A DNA stretch of 33,187 bases from an uncultured Bacilli bacterium (lineage in GTDB: Bacteria; Bacillota_I; Bacilli_A; RF39; UBA660), in NCBI GenBank assembly GCA_944332465.1, contig CALVJZ010000003.1:1-33187 (forward strand), written 5' to 3'. Under the pieces are notes generated by a model. That model was not told where the DNA came from. It made no database searches and saw only the letters and a program-made list of their open reading frames with translations. Of the stretch, positions 25,191 to 31,820 are shown in pieces (the first letter of the stretch is position 1; each line of letters starts with the position of its first letter). Both the position numbers and the translations under genes were made by a program.

Positions 25191-26342
25191 ATGAAAAAAT
25201 TTATGTTAGATTGTGATCCAGTATCTTCTGTAGGGAGCTCTATTTCAAGTTTGGCAAGCGAAGTTACTCAAATTAGTTCAAATGTAAGTGGTTATGATAC
25301 AAGTAATTCAGAGGGATTTGATTTTGCTTCTGCTAAAAGTAGTATTGTAAATAATATTGAGGCTTGCAGTACTAAAATACAAAATACAGCAACTATTTTA
25401 GAGAAGGTAGTAACAAATCATACAGAGACACAAAATAGATTATCTGGTAAAGATAAAGAAGAAGAGAAAAAAGCAAATTCATCACAAAGCACTACATCTG
25501 GTGGATATTCATCTAATGGTGGTGGAGGTTATCATACATATTCTTCTAATAGTAGTAGTGGAGGCTATTATGCTGGGGCTACTTCAGCTGCTGTTAGTGG
25601 GGCAATTGAGACAGCATCAAGTAGTAATTGGAGAGATGCGAAAGTCGACGGAGGAATATATGGTACATCTACAGCTAGTAAGCATGCAGGACCTGCTGAT
25701 ACAACTGGCTGGGGTGAAGATAAGTATACTTGGAAAGGTTATGGTGAAGTTGTTGCTTTAGAAAATGATGGTGGCATGAAAGTTGACTTTGTAGATGAAG
25801 ATGGTAATCTTTTAATTACATCTAAATTAGAAGATGGTAAAGATGTTTTCTATGATGCAGAAACTGGTGAAGTTATTGAAGATTTAGGAGCAAGTGGAGC
25901 TGAATTTTCTGACGATATTGAATATCTTGCTGAGATGCGTGAAAAAGCAACTACTAATGGAAGTGATACAGATTGGTATATTACTGTAGATAGAGATAAC
26001 TTCAGAACAACTGTTTTAACGAAATTAGATGGCGAATGGAAAGTTGTTAAAACATATGACTGTGGTACTGGTATCTGGGGACTTGAAGGTAAGGATGAAT
26101 CTCATACATTTACGGGTATGTGGAAAGTTGATCACAAATCAGCATATGATGGACCATGTGATTGGTGGACTTGTTATATTCCTTGTTGGAATGAAGATGG
26201 TTCTGAAAATGGTCAAGGATTCCATGCTGGATATACTGGTACTCCAGAATATCAATCAATGGGCTGTACTAGATTAGATACATATAATGCTAAATGGATA
26301 TTTGACAATATTCCAATGGGAACAACTGTTGAAGTATTTTAA
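25191..26342 (+). CDS. L,D-transpeptidase (YkuD-type) with WXG100-like helical N-terminus
   Basis: The 383-residue protein ends in an L,D-transpeptidase domain (about 260-383) with His345 in GFHAG and nucleophile Cys359 in SMGCTRL, matching the HG(x)nSxGCxR signature. The family forms 3-3 cross-links in peptidoglycan or attaches proteins to it. The N-terminus has no hydrophobic signal peptide or lipobox. Instead residues 1-90 look like two amphipathic helices split by a short turn, as in WXG100/type VII substrates. A Ser/Gly/Tyr-rich linker (about 100-150) and a short beta segment follow. ATG 25191 has GGTTGGTGAG upstream. Type VII export is inference; no T7SS gene is in the window. Confidence 0.8.
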   Translation: MKKFMLDCDPVSSVGSSISSLASEVTQISSNVSGYDTSNSEGFDFASAKSSIVNNIEACSTKIQNTATILEKVVTNHTETQNRLSGKDKEEEKKANSSQSTTSGGYSSNGGGGYHTYSSNSSSGGYYAGATSAAVSGAIETASSSNWRDAKVDGGIYGTSTASKHAGPADTTGWGEDKYTWKGYGEVVALENDGGMKVDFVDEDGNLLITSKLEDGKDVFYDAETGEVIEDLGASGAEFSDDIEYLAEMREKATTNGSDTDWYITVDRDNFRTTVLTKLDGEWKVVKTYDCGTGIWGLEGKDESHTFTGMWKVDHKSAYDGPCDWWTCYIPCWNEDGSENGQGFHAGYTGTPEYQSMGCTRLDTYNAKWIFDNIPMGTTVEVF

Positions 26343-26362
26343 AAGTATATGAAAATTGATGG

Positions 26363-26389
26363 AAAAACACTTGCAACAAGTGTTTTTTT
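26363..26389 (+). terminator. Intrinsic terminator after the L,D-transpeptidase gene
   Basis: AAAAACACTTG (26363-26373) pairs with CAAGTGTTTTT (26377-26387) around a 3-base loop, followed by Ts. Confidence 0.88.
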
Positions 26390-26399
26390 GTTGTATAAT
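26371..26399 (+). promoter_or_regulatory. Promoter of the tRNA-Arg gene, nested in the upstream terminator
   Basis: TTGCAA (26371-26376), a 17-bp spacer and TATAAT (26394-26399). The -35 box occupies the loop and inner stem of the preceding terminator. Confidence 0.72.
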
Positions 26400-26419
26400 T
26401 TTAGTTGTCAGTTGATTAT

Positions 26420-26496
26420 GTCTGCGTAGCTCAGCTGGATAGAGCAATCGCCTTCTAAGCGATCGGTCAGGCGTTCGAGTCGCCTCGCGGACACCA
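26420..26496 (+). tRNA. tRNA-Arg, anticodon UCU
   Basis: The cloverleaf is complete: acceptor GTCTGCG with CGCGGAC (one T-G pair), D-stem GCTC/GAGC, anticodon stem ATCGC/GCGAT with loop CTTCTAA (anticodon TCT, reading AGA), T-stem AGGCG/CGCCT with loop TTCGAGT, discriminator A and encoded CCA. AGA is a common Arg codon in the surrounding genes. Confidence 0.97.
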
Positions 26497-26505
26497 TTAG
26501 AAAAT

Positions 26506-26540
26506 AAACCCTTGATTTTCAAGGGTTTTATTGTTTTTAT
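26506..26540 (+). terminator. Intrinsic terminator after tRNA-Arg
   Basis: AAACCCTTGA (26506-26515) pairs with TCAAGGGTTT (26519-26528), followed by a T-rich tract broken by A and G. Confidence 0.8.
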
Positions 26541-26593
26541 TTGATTTTACCTCTTATTTACCTCTTGTTTTAGAATTTGTAAATAGTGGTATT

Positions 26594-26621
26594 TTGTTGT
26601 TTAAGATATTTTTGATATAAT
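26594..26621 (+). promoter_or_regulatory. Promoter of the tRNA-binding protein gene
   Basis: TTGTTG (26594-26599), a 16-bp spacer and TATAAT (26616-26621), with TGA before the -10 box (extended -10). Confidence 0.65.
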
Positions 26622-26639
26622 TTATATAGAGGTGATTAG

Positions 26640-26978
26640 ATGAAAGAAAAAATAGATTATGAAGATTTTAGTAAAGTTGAATTTAAGATAGGAGTTATTA
26701 AGGAATGTGTAAAACATCCTAATGCAGACCGTTTACTTGTTTTTCAAATTGATGTAGGAGAAGAAGTTCCACGACAAATAATTTCTAGTATTGCAGAGTT
26801 TTATAATCCTGAAGATGTTATTGGAAAAAGAGTAGTTGTTGTGACAAATTTAAAGAAAGCAAAGTTCCGTGGTATGGAATCTGATGGAATGTTAGTTTGT
26901 GCTTCATTACCAAATGATGAAGATGTAGAACTTTTAACTATTACAAAAGATTTTCCAGGTGGTACAACTGTAGACTAA
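26640..26978 (+). CDS. tRNA-binding OB-fold protein (CsaA/MetRS C-terminal-like)
   Basis: The 112-residue protein is one EMAP/tRNA_bind OB-fold: it opens with FSKVEFKIGVIKECVKHPNA, a standard start of this fold, and contains VVVVTNLKKAKFRGMESDGM, a strong match to the dimerisation domain found at the C-terminus of many methionyl-tRNA synthetases. As a free-standing protein it may act in trans with MetRS or as a CsaA-type chaperone. An AGGTGAT site precedes the ATG. It is monocistronic and convergent with the HD-domain gene. Confidence 0.85.
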   Translation: MKEKIDYEDFSKVEFKIGVIKECVKHPNADRLLVFQIDVGEEVPRQIISSIAEFYNPEDVIGKRVVVVTNLKKAKFRGMESDGMLVCASLPNDEDVELLTITKDFPGGTTVD

Positions 26979-27008
26979 AAAAGAGACTAAAATCTCTTTT
27001 ATTTTTTT
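26979..27008. terminator. Bidirectional terminator between convergent genes
   Basis: AAAAGAGA (26979-26986) pairs with TCTCTTTT (26993-27000), with a T run downstream on the + strand and an A run upstream that gives Ts on the minus strand. It can serve both the OB protein and the HD-domain gene. Confidence 0.78.
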
Positions 27009-27709
27009 ATTAAATTTTTATTATGTCCTGTTATACAGGCGGTAATACCATTAATATTTGTTAAGTCTTTACCAAATGATACTATTTTATCGGCTTTACT
27101 CATTATTCTTCCTTCGGGATATCTACTCCTACAAATAGACACAGGTCCAATTTTAAAACGTGTGGAAGAAGTAATAATTTGACCTTTTATATGAGATGGT
27201 AGTGTTTCATATTTTTCTTCGTTATTTAATTCAAGGTCACTTCCGTCAATAGCTCTTACTGGAAATGGAAACATATGATGAACAATACCGTCGATAATTC
27301 TTTCTTCTTCATATTGGTCTTCAAAGTATGATGGATACCAGGTTGCTGCGTTAATAGCACCCTCAAGAGGATGCGTGAAACCATGTTTGTTTGTTAATCT
27401 AGATTTTTTTATCCCTGAATTTTGCCAAGGTAATTCATATAAATCATGAAACATAGCAATAGTTGTGGCACGTCTTGTAGATTCTATATCCCAATCTTTT
27501 TTCTTAGCTATTAAATAAGTTACAATAGCATCACTTACTATGTGTTCTCCTAAACTTACGGTATCATGATGTGGAAACTCTTCACTATTAAGACGTTTTA
27601 TAAACTCTTCATGGCTATATATTTTTTCAATCATTGACCAAATTTTTTTACTATCTTCTTGTGGTATTTTATAATGTTCTACTAATTTATCAAAAACTTG
27701 TTTTTCCAT
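26999..27709 (-). CDS. HD-domain phosphohydrolase-like protein
   Basis: The 236-residue protein carries HD-superfamily metal ligands: an early His in SLGEHIVSDAI, the core His-Asp in MFHDLYELPW, His residues in HGFTHPLEGA and a HHMFPFP motif. Such proteins hydrolyse phosphate esters of nucleotides or related compounds; the substrate is unknown. The last 40 residues (ICRSRYPEGRIMSKADKIVSFGKD) resemble metal-binding-loop segments of membrane-associated HD proteins, but no transmembrane helix is present. AAGGAG lies nine bases before the start. It and the next gene form the only minus-strand block in the window. Confidence 0.8.
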   Translation of the reverse strand: MEKQVFDKLVEHYKIPQEDSKKIWSMIEKIYSHEEFIKRLNSEEFPHHDTVSLGEHIVSDAIVTYLIAKKKDWDIESTRRATTIAMFHDLYELPWQNSGIKKSRLTNKHGFTHPLEGAINAATWYPSYFEDQYEEERIIDGIVHHMFPFPVRAIDGSDLELNNEEKYETLPSHIKGQIITSSTRFKIGPVSICRSRYPEGRIMSKADKIVSFGKDLTNINGITACITGHNKNLIKK

Positions 27710-27736
27710 ACCCTTATTCTCCTTAAATTGCTATAT

Positions 27737-27765
27737 ATTATAGCATATTTATATATTTTTGTATA
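27737..27765 (-). promoter_or_regulatory. Promoter of the HD-domain gene
   Basis: On the minus strand, TATACA, a 17-bp spacer and TATAAT preceded by TGC (extended -10) lie just upstream of the ribosome site. Confidence 0.6.
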
Positions 27766-27766
27766 T

Positions 27767-27792
27767 AAAAAAGTGATTTAATTATCACTTTT
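27767..27792 (-). terminator. Intrinsic terminator of the CDP-alcohol phosphatidyltransferase gene
   Basis: On the minus strand, AAAAGTGA pairs with TCACTTTT around an 8-base loop containing the stop codon, followed by two more Ts. It is weak but well placed. Confidence 0.6.
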
Positions 27793-28602
27793 ATTTGTTT
27801 CGTTAGGTTGTTTTCTTAAAGTTTTTGGTTTACTTATTTCTGGTTCTGCAAGCATTAATTCAGGAATTTTACTTAAATCGATATTATTTAGAAACTCTTT
27901 TTCTTCTGGTGTTAGGGCTCTTGGAGGTGTTTTTTTTTCTATTTGAATTGTCTTTTCTGCTGTTAAATTTTTTTCTAATTCATTTTCTTTTTGTTCTTTT
28001 TCCTCGTCTTCTTGTGTTGTAAATTGAGAAGTTGTTGTAGCTTGTTCTTTTTTTGCAGTTTCGTAATAGTCTTTGGCAACAGCGGTTTGAACACCTAATG
28101 TTCCAAGACTTGCGATGGCTGTTAAAGCAGCAAGTTCAGGAGTTCCTAGGGCTGTTGCGAGATAGGCAAGGCCAATAGTAGGGAATAAGCACCATGTTTT
28201 TATTTTTCCTAAACGTGAACTCTGAGGATTTCCTTGCTCCGAAAAAGATTTAGCATTAATAAGTCCTATAGCAGCTTCCATAGCAACATTTAGGGCAAGG
28301 ATAGGCATACTTGGTACAATGGCTAAAGCTGGTACAGCAGCAAAGACTTTATCAACAATAGGATCTAGAAGTCGACCAAATTCACTATATCCATCTAATT
28401 TTCTAGCAGCAAGTCCATCAAAGAAGTCGGTAGCACTAAAGGCTGCTGTGGCAATAAGCGCACCAGGTATATTTCCAGTTAAAAATAAAGTGGGAATTAC
28501 AAAAGCACCTACTAATCTAGAAGCTGTTAATAAATTGGGAATGTATGTATTTTTATTTTTTAGACTTTCTTTAAATAATTTTAGTAAATCTTTGTCTGGC
28601 AT
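27778..28602 (-). CDS. CDP-alcohol phosphatidyltransferase (PgsA-like)
   Basis: The 274-residue membrane enzyme carries the full family motif D59-x2-D62-G63-x2-A66-R67-x8-G76-x3-D80-x3-D84. The family joins a CDP-diacylglycerol phosphatidyl group to an alcohol such as glycerol-3-phosphate, making phosphatidylglycerol precursors; PgsA is the likeliest role but not proven. Several hydrophobic segments span about 30-190. A charged, Glu/Lys/Thr-rich cytosolic tail of about 85 residues (190-274) is unusual for PgsA. The inner ATG is chosen as start because AAAGGGGG lies directly upstream; the longer frame from 28623 would place that site inside the coding region. Confidence 0.85.
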   Translation of the reverse strand: MPDKDLLKLFKESLKNKNTYIPNLLTASRLVGAFVIPTLFLTGNIPGALIATAAFSATDFFDGLAARKLDGYSEFGRLLDPIVDKVFAAVPALAIVPSMPILALNVAMEAAIGLINAKSFSEQGNPQSSRLGKIKTWCLFPTIGLAYLATALGTPELAALTAIASLGTLGVQTAVAKDYYETAKKEQATTTSQFTTQEDEEKEQKENELEKNLTAEKTIQIEKKTPPRALTPEEKEFLNNIDLSKIPELMLAEPEISKPKTLRKQPNETNKSDN

Positions 28603-28625
28603 TATAAGGCCCCCTTTGTCCATTT

Positions 28626-28654
28626 ATTATAACAGATACATTTTTTTTCGTAAA
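28626..28654 (-). promoter_or_regulatory. Promoter of the CDP-alcohol phosphatidyltransferase gene
   Basis: On the minus strand, TTTACG, a 17-bp spacer and TATAAT preceded by TGT (extended -10). The predicted 5' leader is very short, just long enough for the AAAGGGGG ribosome site, which supports the start at 28602. Confidence 0.65.
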
Positions 28655-28700
28655 TAGTTGTTTTTTTCAAGGAAAAGTAATTGTTTTTACTAATAATAAA

Positions 28701-28722
28701 GGTGGAGGTGGAAGAAAGTTTG
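28701..28722 (+). promoter_or_regulatory. Ribosome binding site and TTG start of the exporter
   Basis: GGTGGAGGTGG (28701-28711) lies about nine bases before TTG 28720. This start gives M-K-V-V-L-Q-D-G-N-K-D-C, the normal opening of a C39 peptidase domain. The upstream frame from 28681 would translate the ribosome site itself. Confidence 0.8.
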
Positions 28723-30792
28723 AAAGTTGTCTTGCAGGATGGAAATAAAGACTGTGGAATTAGTGCACTTCTATCTATTATTAGATATTTTGGGGGGAAT
28801 ATATCAAAAGAATATTTAAGAAGTCTTACAGGCACTAATAAAAATGGAGTCTCCATCTATCAGTTAATGGAAGCAGCAACAACACTTGGTTTTTCTTGTG
28901 AGGGTGTGAAGGGTGAGGTTTCATTTTTAGATTTATCTAAATTACCTTGTATTGCTCATATTGTATATCAAAAGAAATACCAACATTTTGTAGTTATATA
29001 CAAGATTGATTTTGATAAAAATGAAGTTGTTTTGATGGATCCAGCTAAAGGAAAAGTTGTATTATCTGTTAGTGCTTTTCAAATGTTATCTAGTGGTTAT
29101 TTTCTTTACTTGGTTCCTAATAAAAGTCTTCCTTGTTATTATGAAAAGAAAACTTTATTCAAATTATTAAGTCAGTTTTTAAAGCAGTATAAAATTATAT
29201 TTTTAATAATCATTATAGCATCTTTTCTTTTAATATTTATTGAAATTCTTTTAACCTTTCATTTTCAATATTTATATGATTTTGCTGTATCTTATAAAAT
29301 TATTGATAATATTTTTGTGATTAGTTATTTTCTTCTCGCTTTTTGTTTATTTCTAATATGTTTTAAAACCTTAAAAAACTACTTAATTTTAAGACTTAAT
29401 CTTTTCTTTGATCATAATATGAGTCTTTATTTTTATAAACAAATTCTTCTACTTCCATATTTATTTTTTAAGAATAGACCACTTGGAGAAATTTTAGAAA
29501 GACTACGTGATGTTAGTGAAGTTAAAAATTTTGTACTGGGACTATTTACTTCTATTGTTAGTAATTTATTATTTTTTATATTATTTTTTATACTACTATA
29601 TCGTATTCATTATATCTTTTTGTTACTGTTGTTAGGATATTTTGTTGTATTAGTTTTACTTTCTTTTTTCTTTTTTCGAAAAAAAGAAAGAAGACTTAAG
29701 AAGTTATTTACTAAGAAAGATTTTGTTCAGTCTTTTTTAGTAGAAACGTTTCAAAATGTAGATACTATTAAAGGTTTACATTTAGAATATGATTTTTTGG
29801 AACAAATAGAAAAATATTATCAAATTTATTTGGAGAAAAACTATGAGTTTCAAAAAATTGTTTTTTTAGAAAATTTTTTAAAACAGAGCTTTTATTATGT
29901 ATTAAATTTATTGTTTTTTGGATTTGGTAGTTACCTTTTAATAGATAGTAATATTTCTATCGCCTCCTTTATTATTTGTCAACAGATATTTAATTATTTA
30001 ATGCAGTATGGGGAAGATATTATGAGTTTTTTCTTTAATAGTTATAAAATTCCATTATCTATTTCAAGAATTGAAGAATTGTTTTCTATTTTTAGAGAGA
30101 ACTTTGAAGGTGGTAGTTATTATCAGTTATTAAAATTAGATGGTGATATTGTGTTTAGACATTTATCTTTCTCTTATGGCTTAAAGACAATTTTTTCTGA
30201 TTTTTCGTTTACAATTTTTTCACATAGTAAAGTTTTAATTACTGGTAAAAGTGGATGTGGAAAAAGTAGTTTGGTAAAAATAATTATGCGCTATTTAGAA
30301 GTTAATTATGGAGTGGTACGAATTGGTGGTATTGATATTAATCATATTCATTTAGATGTTATTAGAAATAATATTTCTTATGTGACGGGGAATGAACTTT
30401 TATTTTCTAATACATTACTTTATAACATTACGCTTGGTCGAGAAATAGAAGAAGAAAGGGTAAAAAAAGTTATTTCTTTAGTTAAGTTAGATGAGGTTGT
30501 GGAAAGACTCCCATTAAAATTAATGACTATAGTAGAAGAAAATGGTTTTAATTTTAGTGGTGGTGAAAGAGGGAAAATATTATTAGCAAGAGCTTTACTT
30601 AAAGTTAGTGATATTTATATTTTTGATGAGGCGTTTCACCAAATAGATATAGAACAAGAACATATTATTTTAGGTAATATTTTTAATTATTTGCGTGAAA
30701 AAACTATTATTGTGATTAGTCATAGATTAAATAATTTGGATTATTATGATAAAAGATATCGTTTGGAGGATGGTGAAATGCATGAATTTTAA
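28720..30792 (+). CDS. Bacteriocin-type ABC exporter with C39 peptidase domain
   Basis: The 690-residue protein combines three parts. The N-terminal C39 peptidase (about 1-135) has oxyanion Gln6, nucleophile Cys12 in KDCG, His89 in QHFVV and Asp107 in MDPA; it cleaves double-glycine leaders. A six-helix ABC membrane domain spans about 155-450. The nucleotide-binding domain has Walker A GKSGCGKS (509-516), signature FSGGE near 612, Walker B IFDE with catalytic Glu637, and the switch His668 in ISHRL. The usual DEATSALD is altered to DEAFHQID, but the catalytic Glu is kept. Such exporters cut and secrete peptide bacteriocins or pheromones. Two cognate double-glycine peptides lie at the end of this operon. 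The next gene overlaps it by 11 bases. Confidence 0.95.
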   Translation: MKVVLQDGNKDCGISALLSIIRYFGGNISKEYLRSLTGTNKNGVSIYQLMEAATTLGFSCEGVKGEVSFLDLSKLPCIAHIVYQKKYQHFVVIYKIDFDKNEVVLMDPAKGKVVLSVSAFQMLSSGYFLYLVPNKSLPCYYEKKTLFKLLSQFLKQYKIIFLIIIIASFLLIFIEILLTFHFQYLYDFAVSYKIIDNIFVISYFLLAFCLFLICFKTLKNYLILRLNLFFDHNMSLYFYKQILLLPYLFFKNRPLGEILERLRDVSEVKNFVLGLFTSIVSNLLFFILFFILLYRIHYIFLLLLLGYFVVLVLLSFFFFRKKERRLKKLFTKKDFVQSFLVETFQNVDTIKGLHLEYDFLEQIEKYYQIYLEKNYEFQKIVFLENFLKQSFYYVLNLLFFGFGSYLLIDSNISIASFIICQQIFNYLMQYGEDIMSFFFNSYKIPLSISRIEELFSIFRENFEGGSYYQLLKLDGDIVFRHLSFSYGLKTIFSDFSFTIFSHSKVLITGKSGCGKSSLVKIIMRYLEVNYGVVRIGGIDINHIHLDVIRNNISYVTGNELLFSNTLLYNITLGREIEEERVKKVISLVKLDEVVERLPLKLMTIVEENGFNFSGGERGKILLARALLKVSDIYIFDEAFHQIDIEQEHIILGNIFNYLREKTIIVISHRLNNLDYYDKRYRLEDGEMHEF

Positions 30793-31195
30793 ATTTCAAA
30801 AACCTTTTTCTTGTTTTTATTTTTTGTTTATATTTTTTGGTATTCTTTTTTTCATTTTTTTGTTTGTTTTGTTTCATAAAAAAATTATTAATACTTATCA
30901 AATGATTCCTTTTGTGGCAATAGGAGAAGATACTATAGAAGGAGTTGTTTCAACCTCAGAACTTTCGTGGTTAGAAAAAAATAAATATTTACTTATTGAT
31001 GGAGAAAAAATTTTATTTAATATTACTTCCGTACAAAGAAAAGTTATGAAAAAAAAGAGACTTTGGTATCATCAAGTGGAGTTAAAACTTACGGTTTCTA
31101 AATATCATTTTAATGATTCTTTATTAGTTGGAGTTTTACAGAAGAAAAAAACATTTAGTTATTTGTTTTTTGAAATATGGAAAGGAGAGTCATGA
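30782..31195 (+). CDS. Short membrane-anchored accessory protein of the bacteriocin operon
   Basis: The 137-residue protein has a Phe-rich N-terminal membrane helix (about 8-32) and a beta-rich extracytoplasmic part. Segments such as FVAIGEDTIEGVVS, KYLLIDGEKILFNI and WYHQVELKLTV alternate like the barrel domain of HlyD/MFP-type accessory proteins, but the long coiled-coil hairpin and lipoyl domains are missing. It could be a reduced export accessory protein or the immunity protein. ATG 30782 is chosen because it overlaps the exporter stop with GGTGA just upstream. Its own stop TGA overlaps the ATG of the first peptide gene (ATGA). Confidence 0.7.
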   Translation: MNFKFQKPFSCFYFLFIFFGILFFIFLFVLFHKKIINTYQMIPFVAIGEDTIEGVVSTSELSWLEKNKYLLIDGEKILFNITSVQRKVMKKKRLWYHQVELKLTVSKYHFNDSLLVGVLQKKKTFSYLFFEIWKGES

Positions 31196-31332
31196 AAAGA
31201 GTTAGTGATTTAGAATTAGAAGAAATAAGAGGAGGTGTATCTGGATGGGTAATGGTTGGTATTGCGGCAATAGTAGTCTTTTTAGCAGGCGTTTTTGAAG
31301 GTATCACCAATCCCACTCCATGTCAAAGATGA
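31192..31332 (+). CDS. Double-glycine-leader bacteriocin precursor, peptide 1
   Basis: The 46-residue precursor has leader MKRVSDLELEEIRGG (1-15), matching the double-glycine pattern (L, E-L, I, GG) recognised by C39 peptidases, and a 31-residue core beginning V-S-G-W. The core is a hydrophobic helix (about 19-35) with a GxxxG motif at G33-V-F-E-G37, ending in ITNPTPCQR with a single Cys44. AAGGAG lies just before the ATG, which overlaps the accessory-gene stop. GxxxG motifs and paired genes are hallmarks of two-peptide (class IIb) bacteriocins. A peptide pheromone is an alternative. Confidence 0.88.
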   Translation: MKRVSDLELEEIRGGVSGWVMVGIAAIVVFLAGVFEGITNPTPCQR

Positions 31333-31499
31333 AAATAGTTGATAATAATGAGTTAGATTGTGTTTTAGGAGGAGAAACTATATCTGGTACAGTAATTAAT
31401 GCCTTTGGAAATATTATAGAGTTATTACTTGATGCAGGTAGAAGAGTAGGAAGTGCTATTAGACGATTTTCAGAGGGGAATTTATGTTCTTTAGACTGA
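31329..31499 (+). CDS. Double-glycine-leader bacteriocin precursor, peptide 2
   Basis: The 56-residue precursor has leader MKIVDNNELDCVLGG (1-15) with the expected E-L, V and GG positions, and a 41-residue core beginning E-T-I-S-G. The core has an amphipathic helix (about 20-36), then a basic segment with GxxxG at G37-R-R-V-G41 and paired Arg at 45-46, and ends NLCSLD with one core cysteine, Cys53. Another Cys (11) lies in the leader, which is unusual. The ATG overlaps the stop of peptide 1 (ATGA) with no clear ribosome site of its own, so it is probably made by coupled reinitiation. The cationic character complements the hydrophobic peptide 1. Confidence 0.87.
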   Translation: MKIVDNNELDCVLGGETISGTVINAFGNIIELLLDAGRRVGSAIRRFSEGNLCSLD

Positions 31500-31510
31500 T
31501 TTTGTCTAAA
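31490..31510 (+). other. Hairpin at the end of the bacteriocin operon
   Basis: TTTAGAC (31490-31496) pairs with GTCTAAA (31504-31510) around a 7-base loop, overlapping the peptide 2 stop. No T run follows directly; a T run lies at 31528-31534. It may protect the 3' end or be a weak terminator. Confidence 0.4.
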
Positions 31511-31557
31511 AATGTGGTAAAACTTGCTTTTTTTAATAAAAAAATGGGCAAAAATTG

Positions 31558-31586
31558 TTGAAATATAAGGAAAGGTTTGATATAAT
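31558..31586 (+). promoter_or_regulatory. Promoter of rpsU
   Basis: TTGAAA (31558-31563), a 17-bp spacer and TATAAT (31581-31586), preceded by TGA (extended -10). This is among the strongest promoters in the window. Confidence 0.8.
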
Positions 31587-31619
31587 TCATTGTAGTTAAA
31601 GCGAAGGGAGGGATAATTG

Positions 31620-31820
31620 ATGGCAACACAAGTAACAGTTAAAAACGGAAATTTGGATTTAGCTCTTAGAAAATTCAAACAAAAAGTGGCTAGAGACGGT
31701 GTCCCTTCTGAATGCAAAAAACGTGAATCTTATATCAAACCTGGAGTAGCTAGAAGAGCAGCTAAAAAAGAAGGAATTAAAAATTCTAAAAAAAGAAATC
31801 GTAAAGATAACAGAGACTAA
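31620..31820 (+). CDS. rpsU: 30S ribosomal protein bS21
   Basis: The 66-residue, highly basic protein opens MATQVTVKNGNLDLALRKFK, followed by VARDGVPSECKKRESYIKPG, the usual bS21 pattern, and ends in a Lys/Arg-rich tail. It is a small-subunit protein near the anti-Shine-Dalgarno region of 16S rRNA and helps initiation. ATG 31620 follows GAAGGGAGGG. It stands alone with its own promoter and terminator. The long minus-strand frame across it is a shadow. Confidence 0.96.
   Translation: MATQVTVKNGNLDLALRKFKQKVARDGVPSECKKRESYIKPGVARRAAKKEGIKNSKKRNRKDNRD

Noticed and set aside
25501-25761. Alternative + frame inside the L,D-transpeptidase gene
   Set aside because: It lies wholly inside a well-supported gene, lacks a ribosome site and has shadow-like composition from the Ser/Gly linker.
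26420-26600. tRNA-Arg as an integration site for a mobile element
   Set aside because: No integrase, no second copy of the tRNA 3' end and no phage-like genes follow; the next genes are housekeeping.
28658-28700. Promoter for the bacteriocin operon just upstream of the exporter
   Set aside because: Several AT-rich stretches (for example TAATAA near 28691) resemble a -10 box, but no pair of boxes has acceptable spacing; I could not support one.
31304-31717. Minus-strand frame of 137 codons across the bacteriocin peptides and rpsU
   Set aside because: It runs antisense through rpsU and both peptide genes, has no ribosome site, and its sequence is explained as the reverse of real coding regions.
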